In this document: positions 10,101-19,270 of the stretch, piece by piece | How the letters are laid out: every line of letters starts with the position of its first letter | Position numbering within the stretch: the stretch's first letter is position 1 | Source of the DNA: Dermatophagoides farinae | Taxonomy: Eukaryota; Arthropoda; Arachnida; Sarcoptiformes; Pyroglyphidae | Assembly: GCF_024713945.1 (NCBI RefSeq) | Contig: NW_027461520.1 | Span: forward strand, 248,001 to 312,000 | DNA length: 64,000 bases | Direction: 5' to 3' | The notes under the pieces: generated by a model | Told to the model about the DNA's origin: nothing | The model's database searches: none | Seen by the model: the letters and a program-made list of their open reading frames with translations, nothing else | Position numbers and translations under genes: made by a program

Positions 10101-11352
10101 TACAGGTTAACAACCCAGACATATTGGGTTGTTGCATAAGAGTTTTAAAAGAAAGATACTTAGTGTTGTTAATTTGAGTGACAATTTTATTTAGTGTTTC
10201 TAAAGCTAGTCGAGTAAATTCTATGTATGGAATGCTCATTTCTATCATCAACACGTACAGAAGATCATTCAGAATGTTTACCCAATAGTCATGATTAGTA
10301 GAAGAAATAATCACGTAGAAAGCGGAAAATATTTTGTTTAGACATTCAAATCGGTCTACCAAGAGCAAGCTTGAATTTTGTAATAAATATTTAACAATGT
10401 TTGTTAGAATCACTAAAATTTCACTAAAAATTAGTTTTGACTTTGAAATATAATGGTATTCGTAACTAATGTTGTTTTGTTTGCGTGAGCGAATGGAACA
10501 TAAAGTTTCGATAACTAACAACAAGTTAGAACAGGTGGACAAACAATTATTCTCTGAGTAGAAACGTAAATCAGAGAAAATTTTAAACTGGAAACTATCT
10601 GGATTTGTTGCTAAAACGTTTGAGTTTCGCGTTAAGCACAAAATAGTTATGAATTTAGTAAATAGTTCAGGAATTTGTTCGAAAACTATTTGACTGTTAG
10701 TTTGCAGAAATGAGTCGAGATTTTGTAAAACTAATATGGTGAACGAAATGATTTCTTTAGTTAAATAACCTTTCTGTGTACCTGAAAGTTTGGGGTCTGA
10801 ATAAGTAGGCTTAATTAATGAATCTGGAGAAGAAGCTAGGCGGTCGCATAGTTCTAGCAAAACCCCTATAGAAAATTCAGCAACAGAAGGGTCTCGCGCA
10901 GTGTTGACTTGTTCTAAGAACGAAGTTATCATTTTTTTAATGCAAAAACTCAGATTGGTTTTAGATTGAGATATAATAATAGCGATAAGCTGCTGAAGCT
11001 TAGAGCGCACGAGCGGAGAGTGCAGGAAATAAGTCATAATAGCCATATTATTTAAAATACGGAATTCTAGGAGATCACTAAGAATCTTTGTGTTATCTTT
11101 ATTCTCTTGACGAGATATACCCTGAATGATATACCTAATTAGAGCAAAGATAAACATTTCCTGAAAATTATTCGTTTCGAAACAATGCACAAATAATTGG
11201 ACACAACTGTTGAGCATTTCCTTGGGGGGCATGCTTTCTAACAAGCTATTCGCCATAGCTTTATCCTCAGGTTTAGCTCTGACATCGGCAAGAATACGGA
11301 TACTATTGCTTATATTTTCCAAATGAGAAGTTTGGAAAATGTTAGTATTCAT
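7189..11352 (-). CDS. Large helical-repeat protein, exportin/karyopherin-like
   Basis: 1387 residues from the first in-frame ATG at 11352; the frame continues 24 codons upstream but only to a TTG. The sequence is all-alpha, with amphipathic helices throughout. The N-terminal 60 residues (IRILADVRAKPEDKAMANSL followed by hydrophobic helix pairs) resemble the start of importin-beta/exportin proteins, where a short helix is followed by HEAT-like repeats. The length exceeds most exportins (950-1200). No WD, TPR or catalytic motif is seen. A nuclear-transport role is an inference from architecture only. Alternatives are another HEAT scaffold or a large nucleoporin. Confidence 0.7.
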   Translation of the reverse strand: MNTNIFQTSHLENISNSIRILADVRAKPEDKAMANSLLESMPPKEMLNSCVQLFVHCFETNNFQEMFIFALIRYIIQGISRQENKDNTKILSDLLEFRILNNMAIMTYFLHSPLVRSKLQQLIAIIISQSKTNLSFCIKKMITSFLEQVNTARDPSVAEFSIGVLLELCDRLASSPDSLIKPTYSDPKLSGTQKGYLTKEIISFTILVLQNLDSFLQTNSQIVFEQIPELFTKFITILCLTRNSNVLATNPDSFQFKIFSDLRFYSENNCLSTCSNLLLVIETLCSIRSRKQNNISYEYHYISKSKLIFSEILVILTNIVKYLLQNSSLLLVDRFECLNKIFSAFYVIISSTNHDYWVNILNDLLYVLMIEMSIPYIEFTRLALETLNKIVTQINNTKYLSFKTLMQQPNMSGLLTCILARVVNPAEHSFPSLDQYFFQLSQTIFNGAGVQTNLINTSRSWSDNVEEAINLMNTDKPILYVLKQTYNLINIEIATFLSNMMKYGTPENVQKLKEHIGVFIQKIVSLFSFNDKYIETNFPLINCPVALLFGYCNSLTSILTRGMYIQSNAPKNIETAFVSLILDITASLISRNFTKLDVATQNLQFQWNTVLLDLDQRTISLELKRIETFKLIVRFVNLSSQYEFSEQMRKTLAKLCSIRLFVKLESSTKSYMDSYYILCRKYSELIKDMYIIKRDYTLEESKNANIKIQTNKAQEEANMLIQAFMVNIQPNCPRYEIYIDIIVSIIISFGSYDIIRNTINKYMSEMIKKSISSMESQVYNHQTMTNYLLTYRCSMGSSNPSFINLINCLENMCNYVVIPSNLMVAAEYGFVKQLKMHFSKCDFEVQHPLTDFLTLYTPLLLKTLFTFFETAFQAPKDSKLYNVVMFIGDDVLRNSASKMKLIDVEDIMKVIYQSDQYSYVLKDNSLIKLNKLFRTDLQKLLSAVSSFVSLSISLQLLNLDHIKSLCQILASVLNLPGCPLYARELIIKYIIEKGLLHHLEFQKHRHFKDYDALRKNYSENSRSTIYIPTSSNVEYGYNVVQIVSSLCLPSIIESIFYNSVEHLQGYSYKVSSEDASNLLSATLENMLNSYISSYFQCIQKIINPPIQAVQLKNDLSMARLQTTENCYLAYYNLIQHKIFTPGSKLPYGLLTLALNISRIPLTGYFNQFSTLFKNYFRVITRRVLPGINTYNEVLFNEFLEELYQLFESFMKICLFKHNLLLDVNAYNQHRMDLTIAGPRDVYGLISRNNNEKVIYKCIEAQRPAYFNILRGKSKNFNNESLISIILNLLVECYKCMNLTFTHYQQLNYNQKYLDSSLLYVEISKCPGYSKALLFFNKNSFSLPYSIDSNTLINIHDYLSDDNDRSVNKICERFLYENINLLLYRNCH

Positions 11353-11654
11353 TGTATTCTTTTTCGCATTAAAAATACTATTGATAAAATATTTTTTTTT
11401 TTGCCTTGCAAATTTCCAACGCAAAGAATAAAAACATTATTCTCATTTTCTCTTTAGTTTTAAAAATACTAAATAATTTAGCATCACTGAAAAGACTTTT
11501 GAGTAGTTTATATTTTTGGTTATTGCTCGAAATAGCAAGCGGGTGAAAACTTATTCTTTATAGAGATTGTTATAGACTTACTTGAACTATAATTATCATT
11601 TCTTACCCAGTAGAAATATTAACTATATCGATTTGATTACAATGTTTCTTTATT
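11353..11654. other. Divergent promoter region
   Basis: About 300 AT-rich bases between the start codons of the large helical-repeat protein and the SUMO ligase. No additional gene or RNA is recognised. It must contain the promoters and 5' UTRs of both divergent genes. Confidence 0.5.
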
Positions 11655-14442
11655 ATGAATAATGACTCGCAAAATACTTTTTATCAATAGTAAGTCATAA
11701 TTGGGATAAAGACGCAAACGACTTGGTATAATTATTTTCGAGCGTAAAAAAAACTGAAATTCAAAAGCAAAAGTTTTGAGTATTAGTTGGTTTTTTGCTT
11801 ATTATGATTATTGTTTAGTTTGTTGTCTTAACGGGTTTTGTTTGGGAAAACTTATTTTTTTTTAGTTTGAAAAATTTGACTATATTGGAGTTAAGGACTT
11901 TGTCGAGTTCACTTGGCATAAGAAAAAGCGGTAAAAAAAATGATCTAATAAAACGTATATTGCTTAAAGGTCATCTTTCGAGCAACCGCATTAAGTATTT
12001 GTTATCAAAAAACAAGCCATCATGGCAAGAATCGAAAGATGAAAACTCATCGTAAGTATAATTGTGATTTTTGGCTAAATAAATTTCTTTAGGTTAAATC
12101 CGAAAGAACTCTTGCATAAAGGAAAGTTGAAAACTTGCATTTGCTACGGCAGTTATCAGGCGATCGACGAATCACACATAATAAACTGTTCTTTGTGCAA
12201 CTGTGAGTATCACGCTTCGTGCGTCTGTTTTGACAGTAATTCGATCCAGTACAAATTTGTTTGCCCAATATGTCGGTTTCAAGATATCGACCCTTTTCAT
12301 CCCACTTCTAAGATATTGCAGATAGAAACTTTATGGCCTGCTTCGAAAACCAATAAATCTAGTAAAATTGCAAATGTAACAATAAAACAAAGTTTCCCGA
12401 ATCTTAAAGACCATAAACGCGTAGGTAATAAAGTTTTTCTTTACGGTTTACGTGTAGACAACTACGAAAAACCGTGGTCTTTATGTTGGCCGGAAACTAT
12501 CACAATTAATATAAATAATAATCTCGAGGTCGTTAAAAAACCTGAATACGATCATATAAGACGCGATTTGCCGATTGATTCAACGTTTTATCTATCTCAA
12601 GAGAAAATAAATTCAATCCAAATAAGTGCTACTACGACGGATTCAAGTACGTCGTGGATTTTGGCTTTAGTGCTGACTTCGTCATTTTCAGTTTCCGAGT
12701 TGTTTGATTTCGTTGTCAAAAATCGCAGTTTAGATTACGAAATTTGTGAAGAAATGGTTAAGAAATTTCTGGCAAAATTTTTCGGTTTGAGTGGCACTGC
12801 GAATCGCGCCGACGGCGTTAACATTGTAAGTACGTCTTTGTTGGTTTCGCTCAAGGATTCAATAAGTCTGGAAACAATACAAACACCGGTACGAGGTACC
12901 CAATGCGCGCATTTAGAATGCTTCGACCTACAAAATTACTTAGAAGCTAATTCTAAGGCAAGGTCTTTTGTAAACAGGTGGAAATGTATTATTTGCAATT
13001 GTTACACGCCCCCTAACAGCTTGATCGTTGATAATTATTTTAAGAAGCTACTTGAGGATAACGACTATCAATTAAAATCGATTGAGTTCTTCAACGACAA
13101 TTCATTTAAATTGATAAAATGCGAAGAGAATCTTATATTAGATGAATTTTCTAGCGAGGATGAGCGTGCTGAAAATTCTGATCAAGACCAGGAAAATAAC
13201 AGTGAGGGCGATTGTGCAGTCATTGATATTGCTGATGACGAAATCGCTACTGAACCAATAGCACCAAACTTGACTATTAATGAAAGTGCAAACGCACAAG
13301 GTCTTGAAAACGTCAGCAAAGAGGGCAACTTACCACTTGAAAATACATCGCAGCAGGCGGAAGATGAGAACTCAGATTCGGCGGAGTCGCTTGAAAAAAT
13401 GGTTTCTGCGGAACCAGGCGAAATAGAAGTATGTACAAACGTTCATAACAAAAACGAAGCTAAACAATCAGATCCAGTCGACGCTAAACGCAAGAAGACA
13501 AACAATGTGGTGTTTGCTTCTAACATGGCGACTAAACAAGTTCACCAGTTAAATCAAAACAGAGGAAATATGCCTAAGAACCGTCCACTAAATCGTCCCG
13601 TGAAAAACAATTTCATATCTAGACCTTATTACAACGAATTTGAAAATCCGCACCAAAACAATCAGGGTTTTCCTTACCCGCCGCCGCCTTCTATTCCAAT
13701 AAATCACATGGCGCCTACGATACAAATGGAAGCTCCTAATATGCAAAACTATACGCATTACTACATGACGAACCAAATGCCGCACGTGCCGCAGGTTTCT
13801 CAATTCAACAATTATCCTGTAAACAATTTCGCAAAAAAACAAGGCAATCAGCGCAAATGGAAAAACAAAAATAAAAATAGCAATAACTACCATAACCAGC
13901 GTTACTTATCTCCTGCAAACACTGGGAATTTACATCCTGGTCCAGTTAATAACTACTATTACGAAGAGAATTATCAGTATAAAGGGTATCCGGATCGCAA
14001 CGTCCTTGTTAATTATCAAAACGTCGTTCCGCCAATGTATTCAAGCGAAAATATGTACCACCAACCTATGCAGTATTCAAACGGAATGACCAATTACTGT
14101 AATGTTCCGTATTATTCAATGATGTACTACCCACCGTATATGCAGCATGGCTACCCAAACATGGCTAACTCGTCACAGTATGGCCAACTGCCGCCTGTTA
14201 CGAATTACGAAAAAATGAAAAATGAAAACCTGCAACTTAATGCAACAAATAAAGGCTGTGCTAGATACAAAAACAACTCTGAGCAAGAAGAAAAGTTTCA
14301 CGCTGGCCGAGGTTCTTTTAAAAATAATAACAAGGTCACGTATTTCAATTCAGACTTAGCTCTTTTGGCCAAAAAAAAGTATTCAACCAATCCTTTGCTT
14401 TCTCCTACAGAAAGCAACGATGATTTCATAGACAAAGTTTGA
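11655..14442 (+). CDS. SIZ/PIAS-type SUMO E3 ligase
   Basis: Three exons (11655-11689, 11866-12051, 12093-14442) are joined by 176-nt and 41-nt introns and encode 856 residues. The order is: a SAP DNA-binding helix-turn-helix (about 14-45, LRTLSSSLGIRKSGKK); a PHD finger (about 89-137, C-x-C, C-x2-C, H-x2-C, C-x2-C); a PINIT-like region; and an SP-RING (about 332-395, TPVRGTQCAHLECFD then WKCIICN). The SP-RING binds Ubc9. A Glu/Asp-rich stretch follows and may act as a SUMO-binding region. The last 350 residues are disordered and rich in Asn, Tyr, Pro and Met. SAP-PHD-PINIT-SP-RING is the order in plant SIZ1. The short first exon is inferred from phase and the ATG; without it the SAP exon has no start codon. 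Confidence 0.85.
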
Positions 14443-14613
14443 TAATCTTAGTTTTACTTGTTTTTTAGTTTACTCTGCAAATTCTTTATATTGATCTTTT
14501 TTCGTAAATTTATATTAAATTTAGATTCGTGGCTCTTGCCATGTTTTGAGAAAATAACTAATAGCCTTGCAAAATATAATTTTTTATTTAGATTCGCAAT
14601 CGCAAAAGTGAAA

Positions 14614-15096
14614 ATGGATACTTTGGAAAAGATAAAACGCGATATCAATGAAATACTTTTTAACTTAGAACAACAAAATATAGATGTGGCTGCAAAGTCG
14701 TATACAGACAAACATAACGTCGAAGCACAATTTAAGGCTGTTGATTTGCTAATTTTGGTTTTGTTTAAAGCGAATTTCTACAAAGTTCCACCGAGCAATC
14801 GAGATAACGTCTTAAACGACATTCTAGAGCGACGAAACCTGATTATTAATAAGTTTAACAAACTATTCTTAAATGTGCTGCCAAATTTGGATTTTCGCAT
14901 TCAACCGGAAAAAAATAGAGATGGTAGGTAATTAAAATAAAGTAAATATATCTTAGAAGCTGAAAATGACTTTTTGCTAGACGTCGCTAATAACCAAATA
15001 AAAACGATGTTTCAAGACGAAAACTTAATGTCAAACGACTTAAAAAAAATCAGCCAAAAATATCATAACATAGCTTCTACAATCACAAAAAGCTAA
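14614..15096 (+). CDS. Hypothetical helical protein, 149 aa
   Basis: Two exons, 14614-14923 and 14957-15096, are joined by a 33-nt intron (GTAGGT...CTTAG). A second nearby donor at 14928 would bring a stop codon into frame, so the first is preferred. The product is a soluble, mostly helical protein with an amphipathic N-terminal helix (MDTLEKIKRDINEILFNLEQ) and a hydrophobic core helix (AVDLLILVLFKANF). I do not recognise the family; the size and helical pattern recall small nuclear adaptor proteins, but there is no diagnostic motif. It ends 12 bases from the convergent beta-COP gene. Confidence 0.6.
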
Positions 15097-15108
15097 TTAG
15101 TTTAAACG

Positions 15109-18081
15109 TTAATCGTGATAAATGACGATTTGTTGTATACTTGTTATTAGCTTGTTTAGCTTAGTTATAAATCTTTCATTGTTAGAACGGAGCTTCAGAG
15201 TTATCTCTCTGTTATCTGGTTTCGTAGATCTGGTGAGATTTAAAATTGCTTCGTCTCCATAGATAGTTTTGAAATAAAAATTAAGAACTGAGTGTGCTGA
15301 GTCTAATATTGATCGAAATGCGTCTGAGTTTATTATTAAGCCGACGTACTGTTCGGTGAGGAATTCTAGTGAAGCATTCCGAACTTGTAATTCGATTGCA
15401 TCATTGAAAACTTTGTTGAATTGTGGAATCTCAATAATGGAGCATTTCGATTCTTTCATCAATAAATCTACGAACTTTTTAAAATTCATATTAAAAGCGT
15501 CTATCACCGTTAAAACCTGCTCCCAATCATAAGAATCCCACAAAAGCGGTAATTTATGCATCGGAACAAGTGAAGTTTTCATTGCGTATCTTGAATCAAT
15601 AGCCACATTTTCGAGCATTTTTATTATTTTTTCGCCTGTTTGCGGTGAATCGTAAAAGTACACACCTTGAAAAGCGTAAATAGAAGCATTAAGTTTAAAG
15701 TAATTCATATACGAATGTTTGCAACCGGGTTTTAGATCAAACATGGGAATGCTTGTTGTGTTCGTAGTTTCACCTTTCATTGAAATTGACATGAAAATGT
15801 TATTGATACTTTTGTTTGTTGTGTTGGTCCAGTGCAATTCAAGCTTTAACTTATCTTCAATGCAAACAAAAGCGTACTCAATGAAAATATCTTCACAGTA
15901 GCCATTCCACACAGTGTACATCATGAATTTTTTATCTATAAGAATTTGCTGCTTGTTTCCTTTTAATGCAAGCTTGTTTAAATATTTCTTATCGAAGTAG
16001 TTTATATTTGCTTCATCACTTAAAAACGTAATTCGCGATTCATTTTGCGATTCTGTAACAAAGTCGAGCATTTTATCTTTGATGATTTGTTTCTGGTTAT
16101 TTAGGTATTTATTTATATATCCTTTATTGTAGTTTGTAGTGTTTATGGAGCCAAAAAAAATGTCTTCTTTTTTCACAACTAAATCTAACAAAGTATATAT
16201 TTGTAACTTGACGCAATGATTGTTTGCATGACTTTCTTTCTTTTGAAGTAACTCTATCAAAGAGCCTAAAATAGCCATAACTTTCAATCTTAGTTTTGTA
16301 TACTCTGATTTATCGAAATCCTGCTTACACGCTAACAACGCATTGACTAGAGAGATTGATAAATTAAAATACAATTCATCGTCGACGTATTCTGATATGT
16401 AGCTTCGAAGATTCATCGAGAAGGCTTGTTCATCCATTTCTTCATCAATAGATCCGTATGAACCATCCGGTAAAACAATTGTTTTAATTTTTATACTTTT
16501 ACTTGATTCTTTTGATAAGTCTGCAGAAAATGGTAGAGGGTTCAACATTCCATAAATATTATTAATAATGTTTGCTCCACAAGTTTTACAGGTGGAAATC
16601 TTATCAAGTGATTTAAGAATATTGATGCTTATTAATGACGAACTGCTTGATTTTGTTTCAGACAACTCAGTTAGCAGATATTCACAAAGTTCGTTTTTTT
16701 TATCAAAATAATTTTCAGCGTCAGCTTTTTCGATGTATCGTTCGATGCAAAAGTTGAATAAATCAGTTACACTCTGACAAGGTAAAAATTTAAGTAAATA
16801 TACTAAACTTTGCAGTGTTTTCAACTTTTGAATATCGACAATGTTCAAAATACCCATTAAGACCGTAACCAGTTCTTGAACAATTTTATCTAAATTAACG
16901 CGTGCTCGACATAATATAAGTTTTTCAATAACTAATTGAACAATGTCGTCTATATTTGATTGATCGATTGTGCTTAATATTAATGATAATAATCGAATAA
17001 CTTGATTTTCTTGAAGTGTTTTTGCGGAATTTAGAAGTTTTATTATTAACTCAAGAGAAAAACATGTAACTGTGGAAAGAAGCGAACAAATCATTTCTAC
17101 TAAAGAATCCGTAATGACATTTTCAGAATAGATGTGTAATAAACCTTGTAACGCATTGACAACTTTGAGTTTAGAATTTTCTGATAAATCAAAAAGCATT
17201 AATAACTTAGTGCATTCGTAAATTACACTAGGAAACATGCTCGACATACACATCTCGATCGCTATGTCAACGGTATCAGCGACGTTGAATGTTCTCATGA
17301 AGTTGTCATTATTCTTAATTTTTGTCAGACTTTCGTCAGAACTATTAAGTTTACCGTTGTTAGTTTTGCTTCTAATGTTATCTCTCGCGGAGAAAATCAT
17401 AAACGATTCTTGTAAAAGTTTGATTTGGCACAAGGAAAAAAACTCATTTTTCGAATGTTCAAATGTTTCTCGGGTCAAAAATTGTATGTAAGCTTGAGCG
17501 TGATCGAGTTGAAAAAACACTTTCAATGCGGCGGCTCTGACTTCCCAAGACGAGTCACAATTAATACAAATAAGAAGCTTCGATAAAATTTCGTCTTCAA
17601 AGTCTAATAATTCTGGGGAACTGTGCATTGTACTAATTAGTTCACACAAATTTTTTCTCACGTAAGAATAAGAATCATCGAATAGTTCAATTACCAAGGG
17701 CCACAAATTTTTCAGCAACTTCTCATTATCCAAGTTAGATAAACACCGCAAGATAGAACCTCTACAGTATTCATTGGGACTTGTAAGTTCACTTCTGATC
17801 AGTTGTTCGAGCAACAGCAAGTATTCATCGCTGAATGAATTAATTACGTTAATTAAGTAAAGATTTAAAAGTTTTTTCAATCTGTTGTCATTCTGGCCGA
17901 CAATGTATTTGATCACATACATGAAATAACAATCATTTACTCCAGAACTACTCAGAGAGCACAAAACATTCTCTAAACCTTTTTTTTTATCTGAAATTTC
18001 ACTCGATTCGAGTAGTTTATTATTTTGATATTGCGAAGATTGATTTTCCGGGTATATTAGCTTGATAATAGGTTCAGACAT
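15109..18081 (-). CDS. COPB1: Coatomer subunit beta (beta-COP)
   Basis: 990 residues in one exon. Beta-COP is part of the COPI adaptor core that coats vesicles returning from Golgi to ER. The N-terminal adaptin-like HEAT solenoid shows family landmarks: KKGLENVL near residue 35, NEYCRGSILRCLSNL near 105 and SYVRKNLCELI near 140. The middle has the PDGSYGS segment that precedes the appendage linker. The C-terminal appendage carries the MHKLPLLWDSYDWEQ motif (near 850), which corresponds to the conserved W...W/F region of beta-COP appendages. Length fits the family (about 950). It is convergent with the 149-residue gene, leaving only 12 bases between stop codons. Confidence 0.88.
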   Translation of the reverse strand: MSEPIIKLIYPENQSSQYQNNKLLESSEISDKKKGLENVLCSLSSSGVNDCYFMYVIKYIVGQNDNRLKKLLNLYLINVINSFSDEYLLLLEQLIRSELTSPNEYCRGSILRCLSNLDNEKLLKNLWPLVIELFDDSYSYVRKNLCELISTMHSSPELLDFEDEILSKLLICINCDSSWEVRAAALKVFFQLDHAQAYIQFLTRETFEHSKNEFFSLCQIKLLQESFMIFSARDNIRSKTNNGKLNSSDESLTKIKNNDNFMRTFNVADTVDIAIEMCMSSMFPSVIYECTKLLMLFDLSENSKLKVVNALQGLLHIYSENVITDSLVEMICSLLSTVTCFSLELIIKLLNSAKTLQENQVIRLLSLILSTIDQSNIDDIVQLVIEKLILCRARVNLDKIVQELVTVLMGILNIVDIQKLKTLQSLVYLLKFLPCQSVTDLFNFCIERYIEKADAENYFDKKNELCEYLLTELSETKSSSSSLISINILKSLDKISTCKTCGANIINNIYGMLNPLPFSADLSKESSKSIKIKTIVLPDGSYGSIDEEMDEQAFSMNLRSYISEYVDDELYFNLSISLVNALLACKQDFDKSEYTKLRLKVMAILGSLIELLQKKESHANNHCVKLQIYTLLDLVVKKEDIFFGSINTTNYNKGYINKYLNNQKQIIKDKMLDFVTESQNESRITFLSDEANINYFDKKYLNKLALKGNKQQILIDKKFMMYTVWNGYCEDIFIEYAFVCIEDKLKLELHWTNTTNKSINNIFMSISMKGETTNTTSIPMFDLKPGCKHSYMNYFKLNASIYAFQGVYFYDSPQTGEKIIKMLENVAIDSRYAMKTSLVPMHKLPLLWDSYDWEQVLTVIDAFNMNFKKFVDLLMKESKCSIIEIPQFNKVFNDAIELQVRNASLEFLTEQYVGLIINSDAFRSILDSAHSVLNFYFKTIYGDEAILNLTRSTKPDNREITLKLRSNNERFITKLNKLITSIQQIVIYHD

Positions 18082-18337
18082 TTAAAAACAAAAATTAAGA
18101 CAAAACCGACTTATAAAGTCATCAAGGCAATAATAGTAAATTTTACGATCAATTTTTTGTATGTTTGTATTTATTATTTTAGATATTAGATGGTTTAAAA
18201 AAAAAAATATTCAAATTATTTTTACATAATTTCGTGTTTTTCAATCATGAACTATTAAATATGTGTTTGTCTAGCTGAATAATTATGTGTGTACATATTC
18301 TTAAATAACAGCAAAGCTTCTTGTCACATAAGTCTAA

Positions 18338-18574
18338 ATGAATTTATATCTAGAAGTAAATGAACGGTTAAAGCCTTTTCTTCTAGTCTGGCATAGTATT
18401 ACATACAAAGAAATTTCGTTATTATTGTTGATATTAATGATTACCATTTATGCTTTATTTATGCGTGGTTTATTAATCGATAGCGGAAACTATACCAAAT
18501 ACGATAACGTTGTTAATCATTATTTATCAGATGCAAACTATTTCGAAACACAATATAAATACAATAGCATATGA
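18338..18574 (+). CDS. Small single-pass membrane protein, 78 aa
   Basis: An ATG-initiated frame between beta-COP and SF3B4. Residues 26-48 form a strongly hydrophobic segment (ISLLLLILMITIYALFMRG) flanked by charged residues, and the C-terminal 30 residues are polar and Tyr/Asn-rich. This would be a single-pass membrane protein with no cleavable signal. It ends four bases from the convergent SF3B4 stop codon, as real neighbours do here. I do not recognise a family, and a chance frame in AT-rich DNA remains possible. Confidence 0.45.
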   Translation: MNLYLEVNERLKPFLLVWHSITYKEISLLLLILMITIYALFMRGLLIDSGNYTKYDNVVNHYLSDANYFETQYKYNSI

Positions 18575-18578
18575 ATGA

Positions 18579-19178
18579 TTAGTTCATGCTATATTGTTGC
18601 AAGGTTCGTTCAGAAGCTGAACCATACTTGTTTTTCTTATCACTTTTCATTGCATATGAGGCACTGATTTTTTGATTGCCAATAAAAGAATTGTTAAATT
18701 TTTCTATTGCATTGTCCGCTTCAGCCAACGATAAATATGAAACAAGAGCACTTATTGTGTTTTTATCTTTTTTGCTACTTGGCAACAATTTAACTGAAGT
18801 TACACAACCGACAGAACTGCACATACTATAAATTTGCTGTTCTGTTGTTGAAGAAATTAAATTGCCAATATGAATTACAGCGACGTCTTTTCTTCCTGAT
18901 ACAGAAGTTCCCATCATTTTTACCTTTATTGGATGGCCATAAAGTGTTACAGTTGATAATATTTTGACCGCGTAAGCAGCGATTACTTCAGTTTCAAACT
19001 CAACGAAAGCGTAACCACTGTGTTGCCCAGTTATTTTGTCTTTCTTGAGAATGACAGCTTTAACAGGTCCAGCTTGAACACAAAGCTCCCACAATAAAGA
19101 ATCCGTTACTTGTTGATGCAGTCCACTTATACAAAGAGTGGCATTAGGATTTCTGTTTAGTTGAAGAATTTGGTCCAT
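18579..19178 (-). CDS. SF3B4: Splicing factor SF3B4 (SAP49), two RRMs
   Basis: 199 residues forming two tandem RNA-recognition motifs. RRM1 begins ATLCISGLHQQVTDSLLWEL and includes the family-specific LLWEL...AGPV segment and GYAFVEFE RNP1. RRM2 includes VIHIGNLI. The stretch after RRM2 (SASYAMKSDKKNKYGSASER) is the diagnostic SF3B4 tail that interacts with SF3b. This U2 snRNP protein contacts pre-mRNA near the branch site. Human SF3B4 has about 424 residues because of a proline-rich C terminus, which is absent here. RNP1 in RRM2 is degenerate (ISALVSYLSL). Confidence 0.9.
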   Translation of the reverse strand: MDQILQLNRNPNATLCISGLHQQVTDSLLWELCVQAGPVKAVILKKDKITGQHSGYAFVEFETEVIAAYAVKILSTVTLYGHPIKVKMMGTSVSGRKDVAVIHIGNLISSTTEQQIYSMCSSVGCVTSVKLLPSSKKDKNTISALVSYLSLAEADNAIEKFNNSFIGNQKISASYAMKSDKKNKYGSASERTLQQYSMN

Positions 19179-19270
19179 TAATATTTTTTAATTATTTTAA
19201 AACTATCTATGGCAAAATTTAATTAACAACTGGCAAACTGATAATGATTAATACCTGAACACTGCCATTA

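Noticed and set aside
7189-11352. CCR4-NOT scaffold NOT1 as identity of the large helical protein
   Set aside because: The length and helical content fit, but the conserved C-terminal NOT1 motifs are missing. The N terminus looks more like a karyopherin.
13588-13893. 101-codon basic frame on the minus strand
   Set aside because: It is antisense to the Asn/Tyr/Pro-rich tail of the SUMO ligase. Repetitive Arg/His/Val codons mirror that bias.
14924-14932. Alternative donor GTAATT at 14928 for the 149-aa gene
   Set aside because: It would place a TGA stop directly after the junction, whereas GTAGGT at 14924 keeps the frame open.
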